A program made the translations under genes and the position numbers. A stretch of 64,000 nucleotides of DNA, from contig JARWKL010000009.1 in NCBI GenBank assembly GCA_029961685.1, forward strand, positions 11,303,758 through 11,367,757, in the 5' to 3' direction. Position 1 is the stretch's first letter. Every line of letters starts with the position of its first letter. The notes beneath the pieces are model-generated. The model was given only the letters and a program-made list of their open reading frames with translations, was not told the DNA's origin and did no database searches. The stretch comes from Aristolochia californica (Eukaryota; Streptophyta; Magnoliopsida; Piperales; Aristolochiaceae). Shown in pieces: positions 37,641 through 48,476 of the stretch.

Positions 37641-38042
37641 AAGCGGCAACTTCTAATTTCCACCATTTTTATGACTATTTGGATTGCAATTGTCAGCTAC
37701 ATTGCTCTGCCATCCAACTTCACCCTCTATGATTTTGGAGTTGTGAAACCAGTTAAGAATTGGCACTTGTTCTTCTGTGTTGCTATTGGATTGTGGGCTG
37801 GACTCATTCTTGGATACACAATGGAGTATTACACTAGCAATGCTTACAGTCCTATGCAGGATGTTGCTGCTTCTTGCAGAACAGGGGCAGCAAAAAATGT
37901 AATCTGTGGCCTCACACTAGGTTACAAGTTTTTCATAATTCTACTTAGGTTTCAGTCTTGCTGCCATATATAGACTTTCTGTGGCAATTTTGGGAATGTT
38001 TAGCACAATTACAACCAGGCTTGCGCTTGACACCTATGGATT
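37641..38042 (+). pseudogene. Captured vacuolar H+-pyrophosphatase fragment (type I)
   Basis: The reading frame gives [48 protein letters not shown] and LGYK. After a small deletion and frameshift it gives [15 protein letters not shown] and LALDTYG. These are consecutive segments of the K+-dependent (AVP1-type) proton-pumping pyrophosphatase of the tonoplast. Only about 130 of about 770 residues are present and no start or stop belongs to it. I see no intron within the piece, which would fit capture from a spliced transcript if the source gene has introns here. The frameshift lies near 37930-37950. Confidence 0.9.
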
Positions 38043-38330
38043 CAAGGGGGAGGAAGATCATGTAGCTTTTGTGGTTGACCTACTTGGCCACAGTGAGTAC
38101 CCTGCAGCAGCAACCAAAGTGATAGAGGATTACACTGGCCAGACTGGGTGCTGGCCCAGCATATCATCCACGGTTTTTATTGTTGCCTAAAAACTAGTGA
38201 TGCACATACCATCAATTCTAGATCAATTTACTGTAGTGGGTTTACTCATGGCTAGCGCGAATCTGGGTGCATTACATCAAGGGAAACTCTTGTAGGCTTT
38301 CATCAAGAGAGATTTTAACTGCCCCCATTC
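38043..38330 (+). pseudogene. Captured PPR fragments, second pair
   Basis: Positions 38043-38135 read EEDHVAFVVDLLGHS and AATKVIED, resembling the E-domain end of PLS-class PPR proteins (EDHYACMVDLLGR..). Positions 38229-38330 read DQFTVVGLLMASANLGAL with a stop codon within KLL*AF, another PLS-type unit. The two pieces are out of natural order and separated by unassigned sequence, so they probably represent separate captures or an internal rearrangement. Confidence 0.65.
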
Positions 38331-38339
38331 ACACTACTT

Positions 38340-38635
38340 TACAGAAGCTGAGGTTCTCACTGAAATTTGTGCACGGCTATTGGTGGCTTACTTGCATGAA
38401 TATGCATGTGAGGCTTATGTTGCTGCTCTCTATTATGGGATAAACAATACAGGAAGTGGAAAATAGATGCAAATGTTTTCAGGCAAACTATTTTCAGTGC
38501 CAATTGAACCTGATCTGGGTCCAAGCCTTGGAGTTGCTCGTGTCCCAGGAATTGGACTTATTTACACAGAATTAGTCAGAGCCTTAACCAGTACTGTTGC
38601 GGTTGCGTGTGGATTTCACAAGGATATGTAGAGTG
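38340..38635 (+). pseudogene. Captured KUP/HAK/KT potassium transporter fragment
   Basis: LGPSLGVARVPGIGLIYTEL (38508-38575 region) matches the conserved RVPGIGLxYxELVxG segment of plant KUP/HAK/KT transporters. Before it, 38350-38460 keeps an open frame (EICARLLVAYLHEYACEAY) that I cannot assign, followed by a stop. The piece stops matching shortly after TELV. Confidence 0.65.
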
Positions 38636-38639
38636 ATCC

Positions 38640-39018
38640 GAGGTCAGTAGTTTATGCCAAAAAAAAGAGATGGTACACTGACAAAACTTGGGTAGAGAAC
38701 AAATCAATACATTTTAGTTCCCTATTTTGTTAACTTTTCGCATTGGTGGGTTCATTCTCACATTGGTTTCCGAAGATTATGGTGGAACATCTTGTTGGCC
38801 AGTCATGGTCTTGCCATATTGGAGCAGGTGATAGTTTAGACTATTGTTTGGTTGCTTGACCATGTGGTGGATTGCTGCAACGAGTAATGCTGGAAGTGTG
38901 GGATTCTCACCCAAAAAAACAATTTTCTGGAGTAACACTCTGTCAACGGGGGCAACCAGTGGTGGATTTCGGATACCGCAATCTCTCCGTCCGTGGTGTT
39001 ACATTGGAGCGCTTACAC
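38640..39018 (+). other. Unassigned interior of the element
   Basis: No domain is recognised. The 38844-39149 frame is open but its first two thirds do not resemble a known protein; only its end is gypsy polyprotein. Confidence 0.4.
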
Positions 39019-39138
39019 CGCTTGTGTCGCCCAGTGGGTTGACACAGATGCCACAGATGTTACATGGGAAGATGTGGAGACGTTTCGGCACGCATACCTA
39101 CTTTGAGCTTGAGGAAGCTCTTTCTCCACTGGGGGGAG
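39019..39138 (+). pseudogene. End of Ty3-gypsy polyprotein
   Basis: QWVDTDATDVTWEDVETFRH, a one-base frameshift, then FELEEALSPLGG. This is the typical C-terminal (Q)W-G-xx-x-ATWED-F-Y/FP-F-LEDK-like ending of gypsy polyproteins just before the polypurine tract and 3' LTR. Confidence 0.75.
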
Positions 39139-39141
39139 TGA

Positions 39142-39493
39142 TGTTATGAACTCAATAGTAGGCCGAGTCATGCAGAGGCATAGTGGATGACTGGCTAAGT
39201 CATCTAGTATTAAGTTAATTGTTTTTCTTTCTATTTACTTTTACTTCATTTTTATTTCAATAGATGAGTTAGTATGTCGTAGGGGTATTATTGTAATTCT
39301 ATATCTTGAACCCTTGTTAGCATAAACCCTACGTAAGGGGTGAAGGGGATTAGAAAAGGCAAGCCTGATTTTAGTCTAAACAGGGTTTTGAGTGCTCCTA
39401 AACGAACTTAGGGGTGTGTGTTCCCCTTGACGAACCTAGGGTTTTCAAGCTTCCCTTCGACTTGATTATTCTCTTATCTTCTTGTTCCCTACG
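39142..39493 (+). repeat. 3' LTR of the fragment-bearing element (end missing)
   Basis: Begins TGTTATGAACTCAATAG after a purine tract and is homologous over its length to 55413-55745. It stops after CCCTACG at 39493, where the duplicated segment begins (TATCAATTGG), lacking the last ~40 bp of the LTR. Confidence 0.85.
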
Positions 39494-40134
39494 TATCAAT
39501 TGGACAAAATTAGGTATGAATTGAAAGACCAATTTGTTGCGTTGAACTTGTGAGCGACCGTGGAGAGCATTCTAGAAGCCCATAGAGTTGGCAAAATTGA
39601 TAATATCGTCGAACTGATACACCGTCGGGAATGCCTCTATCGGAACAGTAGTGCAAATGCTCTCTCTAGGTAACTTTGTATCCTTCTCCACCCTTTCGAA
39701 TGCACAATTCCATATCTTGGCCTCCCTTCCAATTTACAATTTTGGTGTTAGTAACAAAACGAAGAGAAACAACAAATTATATATTAGGTCAATAGGTGGA
39801 AGAAATTAGGATACCATCAATTGTAGTAAGTCAAAATTGGGTAGATGGTGGCGATCGTGGTGAGAGCATTCTAGAACTCCATAGAGTTGGAAAAATTGAT
39901 AATATTCCAGGGGCTCTTGAAGCCCATGAAAACCTTCCTCCGAGTTTATTTTTAATTTTTAAGTTTCTTATCTTATTTTTTTAATTGAAAAATCTAAATA
40001 AAACTATCTTAATAAGGTCAAATCTATCGTAGTATTTTATTAATAAACCCATCTTCTACTTTCCATTATATTTTCCATTGTGTACACTAACACAATAAAG
40101 TACGTTACTTTGTACTTTTCATTGAGCACACTAA

Positions 40135-41302
40135 GGCCTTGTTAGTACACCCTGAAGCGAAAGTGAAAGTGAAAATGAATTACTTTCACTAGCGAAAATA
40201 GCCCAAAACATGTTAGTGTGCACCGTAAGTGGCGAGTGGCACTCATTCTTGAGAAAAAACGAGGGAAAGTGAAACCACTCCTCCCTAAGGCTAGTGAATT
40301 AACTTTCACCCGCGCGCTCACTCACTCTTTCACTCTTCTTATGCTCATTCTGCCCTCTCACTTTTGCATTTGAAAATAATAAAACTAAATATTTATTTAA
40401 TTATTTTATTTATACATTTAATGAAATTAAAAAATATTAATTTAATTATTAATTTAAACAAGTTGAAATTTATCTTACGTTATAAATAGAATAGTTAAAT
40501 AAAATTATATTATAAAAATTAAATCTAAAAGAGTAATGTTAATATTTTTTGAAATTATTTATTTATTTAAAACGAGTTAGTTGTTTTTATTAATTTATAA
40601 CTACTTAAAATTTATTTTATTTTAGCCAAATATAGCTATCTAAAAAAAATTATTTATATAAAATCCTTATTTTTATCATTATATTTAATGACTATTTTAA
40701 GAGTGAGAATTTAGATTTTGTAAAGTAACAATTTGATTAACATTTGGATAATATAAAAGTTAAGGTTTGTTTAATCATTTTATATATACTTAATTAAATA
40801 AATAGTCTTAATTTATTTTAATTATTTAATACTTTAAATTAAATTATATATATTAGATTTTATTTAAATAAAAATATAATAAAATTAAATTTGTAAAAGT
40901 ATTTTTGAATAATAAAATACCATATTTTTATTTACATAAATTTATAAATTTTAATATTATATTTCAAGAGTGAGAATTTAGATATTAAAAAGTAACAATT
41001 TGATTAAGCATTTGGATATCATAAAAGTAAAATTTGTTAAGTATTTTATTTATATATATATTTAATTAATTAAATATATAAAGTTTAATTATTATTATTA
41101 TTGATGAATTAAGAAGAGTTAAAATCTATCCTAACTTATTAATAGAAAAGTTAGATAAAAAATATCCTATAAAATTTAAATATATTAGAGTATTTTATTA
41201 ATAAATCTCTTACGTACTTTCCACTAAACTTTCCATTGTGCATACTAACATAAAAAAATAATTCACTTTCACTTTAACTTTGAAAATGCACTTACCCCCC
41301 CC
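40135..41302. mobile_element. AT-rich TIR element, copy 4
   Basis: Counterpart of 20237-21463 with GGCCTTGTTAGTACACCC at the left end and CACTTTAACTTTGAAAATG at the right end. It is non-coding. Confidence 0.6.
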
Positions 41303-42204
41303 TTGAAGTTTCTAGGAATGATTTCTAGGGAAACTATTCGTACGAAAGTAATCTTTTCTTTTAAGATGTGCAAATATCTGAAAAAAGAAAATTCCATATT
41401 GCCTTGTGACAAGAAAGGTGTATGAAAGGACCTGAAAATGTAAATAGCTAAAGTCCATTAGGCTCAAGAAATAAGCACTAAAAGGGAGGACCTATTCCCA
41501 AAACTGGTGGAGGATATCGCTAGATTTGGATTTCTAGAATTTTTTGGGAAGGGCATTGAGATGGCCTAGATCATTATCTATATCATTTTTAGGAAGTTTT
41601 AATTTAACTTACTCAACAATTCCTTAGGTTGAATGGTACCAAGACGGTGGTTTGGTGGACAAGAAGAGAAGAATTCCTTTGGTGAGTATTAGGAGGAAGT
41701 TTTGAAGGTTTCTAATACTACTCACTTAAATTGCATTTCTCATTGTATCGAAGTTGGCATTTGGATGGAAATGACTGAATGAGAAATGGAATATGTTTGA
41801 TCACACAACTTCAGATTGGACATTTTGATGGTTTCAAATTCTGGTCACATAAATTGTATCTTCTTGCTGTATGGAAGTTGGAATTTGGATGAAAAGGATT
41901 GAATGAGAAATGGAATATGTAGCGCAATATCCATAAAGAGCAAGAGGTGGAAAAAAAATGACAAAAAACAAGACAAGTGTGAATAATAAACCATTCTTGT
42001 GCTCCTAAAACATCATTCTAATATCTAAATTTCAATAAGTACTTCATCACACAATATAATAAAACTTATTATGACACATTAACCATCCTTTTAGAACATC
42101 TACGAATTACACTTCCACATTCAACCATCACAACACACATTTCTGAATGCTCAAATCAATGGTGTCAGATAAAAGAACTTGTAATGGATATAGTTGGAAC
42201 ACCG

Positions 42205-42529
42205 TGTTACGATATGTTAAAATGTATATTAAATATAATTTATGTTCATAATTGTTGTATAATTTGGGATATGTACATAGGGTTATTTGATTAGGCTTAA
42301 TGGGATGGGGGGGGGGGGGGGGGGGGGGGGGGGGGTATTGTCTTGGGCCCATGGGCCATTTTGTAACAGGAAAACCTAAAGGTTAAATACCTAATGAAAG
42401 GGGGAAAATCCCCAACGGAAACATTTTGATTAATCTTTCGTCTGCTTCGTTTTGCTGTGAAACCAGAGAGCTACGCTCTCTCTTGTGGTGTTTGGACTGT
42501 TCCGTCAGTCCCTTGATTTTGATTTGTCA
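42205..42529 (+). repeat. 5' LTR of copia duplicate 2
   Basis: TGTTACGATATG to TTTGTCA, with a 29-bp G run at 42307-42335. Confidence 0.92.
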
Positions 42530-43663
42530 TGGTATCAGAGCTCTGAAGATTAACCGTCCGACGCATTTTTGTCCGATGACCTATGTTGTTCGACGAGTTT
42601 TTTTTTTCGGCATTGATTGCGGGCGTCGTTAGAAAAACCTGTCGGGTGGTTCCGTTGCCGGAAAAGCTACGGGGGTTCCGTTGCCAGGAAGAGGGTTCTA
42701 GCCGGAAGGGGAAATGAAAGGGAGAGGGTTCTCGCCGGAAGGGGAAACGAAAGGGGTGGTTTTCGGGGGTTGTCGGAAAGCATTGTTCGAGCTCGGGAAA
42801 GTTGTGGTTCCGTTGTCAGAAAAGCTCCATCGGTGGTTTCGTTGCCGGAGAAGCTACAACGGGAAGGGGGTTCTCGTCGGGAAACTCGCCGGAAGGGGGA
42901 ACGAAGGTACGATTTTTTTTTCTCCTGCGCGTTCGATTGATTATTTGGCATAAGGTCGTTATGCAATTTGCGAACCTTTGTGGGATGATTTGAAACTTCT
43001 GAAAGTTTTGGGGGCCATTCTGGAATTTCTGAAGGTGTGAGGGTATTTTTCGAATTTCTAATAGTTTGGGGGTCTAATTCGAATTTCTGTTAACCTGGGG
43101 GCAAATCTTGGATTTCTGCAAGTGTAGGGGTCCACTTGAAATTTATGAAAAGTGGGGGTATGTTTTGAATTTCTTATCTTGCGGGGGTGCATTAGGAATT
43201 TTGCTAGATTCGATCTTATCATGCCAGCAAACAAGTCCGATTTCACTACTATTTGATTCACGGGCAAGTACTACGGTACTTGGGAATTTCAGTTCTAGTT
43301 ATTTGTTCAGGGAAGACGTTTATGGGGTCATATTGATGGGAGTGATCTGGCACCTGGCGATGCTAACGCATTGTCAAAATGGATCATCATGGATGCTAGA
43401 GTCATGACTTGGATACTTGCATCTCTTGAGCCTCACTAGTCCCAAATCTGAGGCCCTACAAAACTGCCGCAGATATGTGGAATTACCTCCACAAGGTTTA
43501 TCGTCAAACCAACACGGCCCATCGATTTTAAGTTGAATATGAACTTGCAAATTTCACCCAAGGCAGTCGTTCGATTGAAGAATATTTTTCGGGCTTCCAA
43601 AATTTATGGGTTGATTACATTGACATTGTTTACGAGGATGTCCCTGCTGCTGCTCTCTCTGTT

Positions 43664-44821
43664 GTGCAAGCTGTACATGACACCAGTAAACGGGATCAAT
43701 TCTTGATGAAGCTTCGTCCTGAGTTTGAGATTGCTCAATCACATCTGATGAATCGTCATCCAGTGCCGTCCCTGGATACCTGTTTGAGTGAACTTCTCTG
43801 GGAGGAGCAGCGCTTTACTACTCAGGCTGGCATGGAACCTCGCGTTCAGGCCGATCTCTCGGCTCCTGTAGCTTATGTAGCACCAGGAAGACCTAAGGGT
43901 CGGGACACCAGTTCTGTTCAGTGCTTCCACTGCAAAGCTTATAGTCACTTTGTTCGGAACTCCCCCAAGGGGTCGGTTCTGTTCTATAGCTACTATAAAA
44001 AGCCGGGTCATCACATCACCGTTTGCCCTACACAACCTGAAAGGAGGAAGCCAACAGCTTATCATGCATCCACCCATACATCTAGTTCTGCCACATTGCC
44101 ACCTACCGTTTCAGTCCCTATCATTCCTGTTCCACCAGCACCTGCCAGTTCCACCATTCACACTCCTGAAATGGTACAACAGATGATCATTTCTGCCTTT
44201 TCTACTTTTGGTATCTCAGGTAAACAGAACCTTTCTACTCAACCATGGTATTTTGATTATAGTGCCTCTAACCACATGACCAACAATGTGGTATGTCTTT
44301 CAAATGTCAGAAAGTATGATGGCAATATGCACATCAACACTGCTGATGGTAGTACTCTGCCTATCAGTGTTGTTGGTGACCTCTCTCCATCTTTAGTTGA
44401 TGTCTTTGTGTCTCCTGACTTGTCGACAAACCTTTTGTATGTTGGTCAATTAGTTGATAAAAACTGTAATATTCAGTTTTCTCGCTTTGGTTGTGTTATG
44501 CAGGATCAAGCGTCGGGGAAGGTGATCGCGAAGGGGCCTAAAGTGGGCAGGCTATTTTCACTTAAAGTCTTTCTATCCACTGTTATTCCCCGTTCTCCTG
44601 TAATTTCTTTTGCTTGTAATGTTGTTGGATTTGGCCCTAAGTTGTGGCATAGACGTCTAGGCCACCCAAACTTGTTTGTACTTCGTACATTATTTAAATC
44701 GGGTTTATTAGGCAATCAAGATTGTACTTCTCGTGATACGTCTTTTGACTGTTCATCATGTAAACTTGGCAAAAGTAAAACTCTATCATTTCTGCAACAT
44801 TCCTCGCATTCCTCCCACTGA
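43664..44821 (+). pseudogene. Copia Gag-protease-integrase N-part (385 codons open)
   Basis: This open stretch includes the C-terminal half of Gag, two zinc-knuckle positions, the protease site and the integrase HHCC region (LWHRRLGH .. CSSCKLGK). Both knuckles are damaged: the first ends NS instead of DC, and the second has two cysteines replaced by tyrosine (YSYYKKPGHHITVC). The protease motif reads DYSAS instead of DSGAS. The true Gag start is upstream near 43220, separated by stops. It ends at TGA 44819-44821 just before the DLIHSDVWG block. Confidence 0.9.
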
Positions 44822-45788
44822 TTTGACCTTATTCATAGTGATGTTTGGGGAATTGCTCCCGTTATCTCGCATGAACAAATTAAGTACTTTGTCACCTTTA
44901 TTGATGACTTTAGTCGATTTACCTTAGTCTACTTCCTACGGGCTAAGTCTAAAGTTTTTGTCATTTTTAAGAGGTTTCTTGCACTCATTGAAACACAGTT
45001 CTCCGCTCTGACTCTAGAGGCGAGTACATGTCGGCAGAATTCCAAGAATTTCTTCAAAGCAAAGGCATTATCTCTCAACGTTCTTCTCCCTCGACACCCA
45101 ACAAAATGGTGTTGCTAAGCGCAAAAATCGTCACCTTCTTGATATGGTCTGCACCCTTCTCATTGAATCATCCGTTCCTCCTAGGTTTTGGTGTGAAGCT
45201 CTCTCTACCTTCGTCCATTTAATTAACCCCCTGCCTTCGCCTGTCTTGCATCATGTCTCTCCCTTTGTTAAATTATTCGGTTATTCTCTGTCCTACATAG
45301 ATCTTCGGACGTTCGGTTGTGTTTGTTTCGTGCATTTACCTGATCATGAACGATATAAACTTACAACCCAATCTGTTATGTGTGCATTTCTTGGGTATGG
45401 CGGTTCTCAAAAGGGCTATGTTTGCTACGATCCTCAGGCGTGTCGAGTCCTTGTTTCTCGGAATGTGGTCTTCTTTGAAAACCAATATTTCTTTCCCTCT
45501 CAAGTTACACTTCCGTCTACCTCTTTTTCTAGTTTGCCGAGCTTTGATGAGCCTCAACCCACTGCCTCGCTGCCCTCTCCTCCTTCTGACCTAGCGCTTG
45601 CTCCTGATCCTCCCTCTGCTCCTGCTCCCCTCAATCTTCACAGATCCACATGTAGTTCTCACCCTCCTGACTGGTATGGTTTTCCCTCCCCTGTATCTCT
45701 GGTAGCTACTTTGTCTTCTATTTCCATTCCTTCTAGCCATAAACAGGCTATAGCACATGAGTGTTGGAAAAAGGCCATGCAAAACTGA
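44822..45788 (+). pseudogene. Copia integrase core, frameshifted
   Basis: The first catalytic aspartate (HSDVWG) and the second (RSDSRGEY) are present, but in different frames. A one-base loss near 45099 shifts the PQQNG block out of frame. In its own frame the third residue reads GVAKRKN, with lysine for the catalytic glutamate, as in duplicate 1. Positions 45144-45788 are a 214-codon open piece of the integrase C-terminal and linker region. Confidence 0.85.
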
Positions 45789-45900
45789 ACTACAAGCGCT
45801 AGAGGAGAATCACACCTGGGACATTATGGCTTGCCCTCCTACTATTCGACCTCTTGGAAGTAAGTGAATCTTCTCTGTCAAGCTGCGTTCAGATGGATCG

Positions 45901-46689
45901 TTGGATCGGTACAAAGCCCGTCTTGTGGCCCTGGGGAACAGGCAGGAATATGGGATTGATTATGAGGAAACTTTTGCCCCAGTTGCCAAGATGACCACAG
46001 TTCGTACTATCTTAGCCAGTACGGCCTCTCAATCTTGGCCATTGCATCAGATGGATGTGAAGAATGCCTTTCTCCACGGTGATCTGCAGGAAGATGTCTA
46101 TATAAAGCTTCCCTCGGGTATGTCTACATCCTCTCCTGATCATGTCTGCAAGCTCCGATGTCCTTTGTATGGGCTTAAAGAAGCCCCCCGAGCTTGGTTT
46201 GAGAAATTTTTTAGCACACTTATCCTCCACCGGTTTACCCAGAGTCAGTATGATTCATCTCACTTTAATCATAAGTCTGTTGCGGGCATGGTCATTCTCT
46301 TGGTTTATGTGGATGACATCATCATTACTGGCACTGATTCTGGACTGATTACCAAGCTTCAGAAGGTGTTGCATGCCACTTTTCATATGAAGGATCTTGG
46401 ACGCCTCACTTACTTCTTAGGGCTGGAGGTCCATCACACACTCAAAGGTATTTTCTTAAACCAACATAAGTATATTCAAGATCTTATCACACTCGCTGGG
46501 TTGGAGGACACATCTTCGGTGGCTACCCCTATGGAGGTTAATGTCAAATATCGGAAAGATGAAGGGACTCTCCTTGACGATCCGACTATCTATCGACGAC
46601 TAGTCGGGAGTCTCATCTACTTGACTACTACTCGCCCGGACATTTCCTATGTTGTTCATAAGGTCAGTCAGTTTATGGCATCTCCTTGA
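45901..46689 (+). pseudogene. Copia reverse transcriptase, 262 codons open
   Basis: RVT_2 with YKARLVALGNRQEYGIDY, MDVKNAFLHGDLQEDVY, LLVYVDDIIITG (YVDD at 46306-46317) and GLEVHHTLKGIFLNQHKYI. The stop at 46687-46689 separates it from RNase H. Upstream, the KWVFSVK block contains a stop near 45868. Confidence 0.9.
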
Positions 46690-47262
46690 CACCTTCATCT
46701 TGAGGCAGTTCAGCGCATCATCTGCTATCTACGCGACTCCCCTGCTCGTGGTTTATTTTTTCCTACTGGCTCCGCGCTACAACTGGTTGTCTACAGTGAT
46801 GCTGATTGGGCAGGGTGCCCCGATACCCGTTGCTCTACTACAGGCTGGTGTATGTTTTTAGGCGATGCACTGATTTCTTGGAAATGTAAGAAACAAGATC
46901 GAGTGTCCAAGTCATCTACCGAGGCCGAGTATCGTGCTATGTCTACTGCGTGTGCGGAAGTTATTTGGCTCCGTGGTCTTCTTGCTGAGCTCCAGTTTCC
47001 TCAGCCTTCATCTACACCGCTTCATGCAAATAATACAAGTGCTATACAGATTGCAGACAATCCGGTTTTTCATGAGCGTACCAAGCATATTGAGGTTGAC
47101 TGTCACTCCATCCATGACACTTTGGAGCGCCGGGTAATATCTCTTTTGTACATTTCTTCGGATCTTCAAGTGGCCGATGTCTTCACCAAAGCATCGTCTC
47201 AATCTCGACATAATTTTTTGGTTGGCAAATTGTTGCTGGTTGACTCACCATCATCAATTTGA
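46690..47262 (+). pseudogene. Copia RNase H, nearly complete
   Basis: YSDADWAGCPDTR, GWCMFLGDALISWKCKKQ, SKSSTEAEYRAMS and ADVFTKASS are seen in order across two frames (open part 46852-47262). It retains the ~100 bp that duplicate 1 has lost. Confidence 0.9.
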
Positions 47263-47584
47263 GGGGGGATGTTACGATATGTTAAAATGTATATTAAATG
47301 TAATTTATGTTGATAATTGTTGTATAATTTGGGATATGTACATAGGGTTATTTCACTAGGCTTAATGGGACAAGAGGGGGGGGGGGGGGGTGTCGTCTTG
47401 GGCCCATGGGCCATTTTGTAACAGGAAAACCTAAAGGTTAAATACCTAATGAAAGGGGGAAAATCCCAACGAAAACATTTTGATTAATCTTTCGTCTGCT
47501 TCGTTTCGCTGTGAAACCAGAGAGCTACGCTCTCTCTTGTGGGTGTTTGGACTGTTCCGTCAGTCCCTTGATTTTGATTTGTCA
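47261..47584 (+). repeat. Polypurine tract and 3' LTR of copia duplicate 2
   Basis: GAGGGGGGA then TGTTACGATATG; ends TTTGTCA at 47584. The G run (about 47378-47390) is shorter than in the 5' LTR. Confidence 0.92.
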
Positions 47585-47846
47585 CACCGAGCCTGCAACA
47601 AACTTGAGTCATAATGACAGAGAGGTTCCAGGAATAGATGCGATGTCCAAAATATGAAGGTCTGACAGTAGTTACTTTACTTTCAGTTGATTTAATTCAA
47701 AGACTGAATTTGCTTCAACGGTGATTCATGTTTGGAGTGTTTGTTGGAGTCAGTTGGTAGAAGAGTTTGTAATGAATGGAAGGGACGGGGAGACAACAGT
47801 AAGGATTCCCTGCAAGAACAACAATGAATAATTCATATTCAAACAA

Positions 47847-47869
47847 GAGAGAGAGAGAGAGAGAGAGAA
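47847..47869. repeat. (GA)n microsatellite, copy 5
   Basis: Shortest of the five GA tracts and the direct counterpart of the longest one at 27867-27937. Confidence 0.95.
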
Positions 47870-48016
47870 CTTTTTTCCTAAATGCTTTTGTCAGTGTGGT
47901 GCTTGCAATCAAATTGAAAGAGGGGTACTAAATTTTTATTTAAAAGGAACATTTCATGCTTAACCTTGTAGATAATTATTCTGTTTGAAATTTTACTTAG
48001 ATGCAATATACATTGT

Positions 48017-48476
48017 TGTCAGAGTGGTTCCGTCCACTCTTGTTAGAGTTTGTGGTCTGAGTTAGGTACTTGGCTTTTCGCACATTAAACGGTTAGTCTT
48101 TTCTGGTTGTATTGGTTAGGTATCTGAGACTCAGAACTCCGAAGTTAAGCGAACTTGGGCAAGAGTAATTCTAGGATGGGTGACCTCCTAGGAAGCACTC
48201 TTGACTAAGACTTTGACATGGTATCAGAGCTAGGCACACCACGGCCCGCGTTCGTATCCCATGAGAAGCGGCTCCAGAATGGGCGGGGGTGGGTGTCAGA
48301 GTGGTTCCGTCCACTCTTGTTAGAGTTTGTGGTCTGAGTTAGGTACTTGGCTTTCTGCACCTTAAACGGCTAGTCTTTTCGAGTTGTATTGGCTAGGTAT
48401 CCGACTCAGAACTTCGAAGTTAAGCGAGCTTGAGCAAGAGTAATTCTAGGAAGTACTCTTGCCTAAGACATTGACA
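48017..48476 (+). mobile_element. Cassandra TRIM retrotransposon, duplicate 2
   Basis: LTRs 48017-48218 and 48294-48476, primer-binding site 48219-48230. The 5' LTR keeps 5S-like box A (48143-48160) and box C (48175-48196). The 3' LTR has lost 17 bp between CTAGG and AAGT, which removes most of box C. That accounts for most of its shorter length (183 against 202 bp). Confidence 0.93.

Larger units (their letters stand above)
37344..39493 (+). mobile_element. Gypsy-like LTR element carrying host-gene fragments (copy I)
   Basis: Sequence foreign to the duplicated modules begins after GAGCAATAT (37343) and ends within an LTR at 39493. Its right part is the end of a Ty3-gypsy polyprotein, a purine tract GGGGGGAG and an LTR (from 39142) homologous to that at 55413. 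Its left part has no recognisable gag but is a mosaic of plant gene pieces on the element's strand: PPR, vacuolar H+-pyrophosphatase, PPR, KUP/HAK transporter. The 5' LTR is missing and the 3' LTR is cut about 40 bp short, so the element is a partial copy. The gene pieces contain stops and small deletions. Confidence 0.75.
42205..47584 (+). mobile_element. Ty1-copia retrotransposon, insertion A, duplicate 2
   Basis: The element has 5' LTR 42205-42529, primer-binding site 42530-42541, polypurine tract 47261-47269 and 3' LTR 47270-47584. It is flanked by CACCG on both sides (42200-42204, 47585-47589). Same target and same flanking sequence as 22325-27604. It is better preserved, but it has a stop after the Gag-protease frame, a frameshift in integrase, a stop near 45868, and a TGA at 46687 in place of a sense codon. 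Confidence 0.95.
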
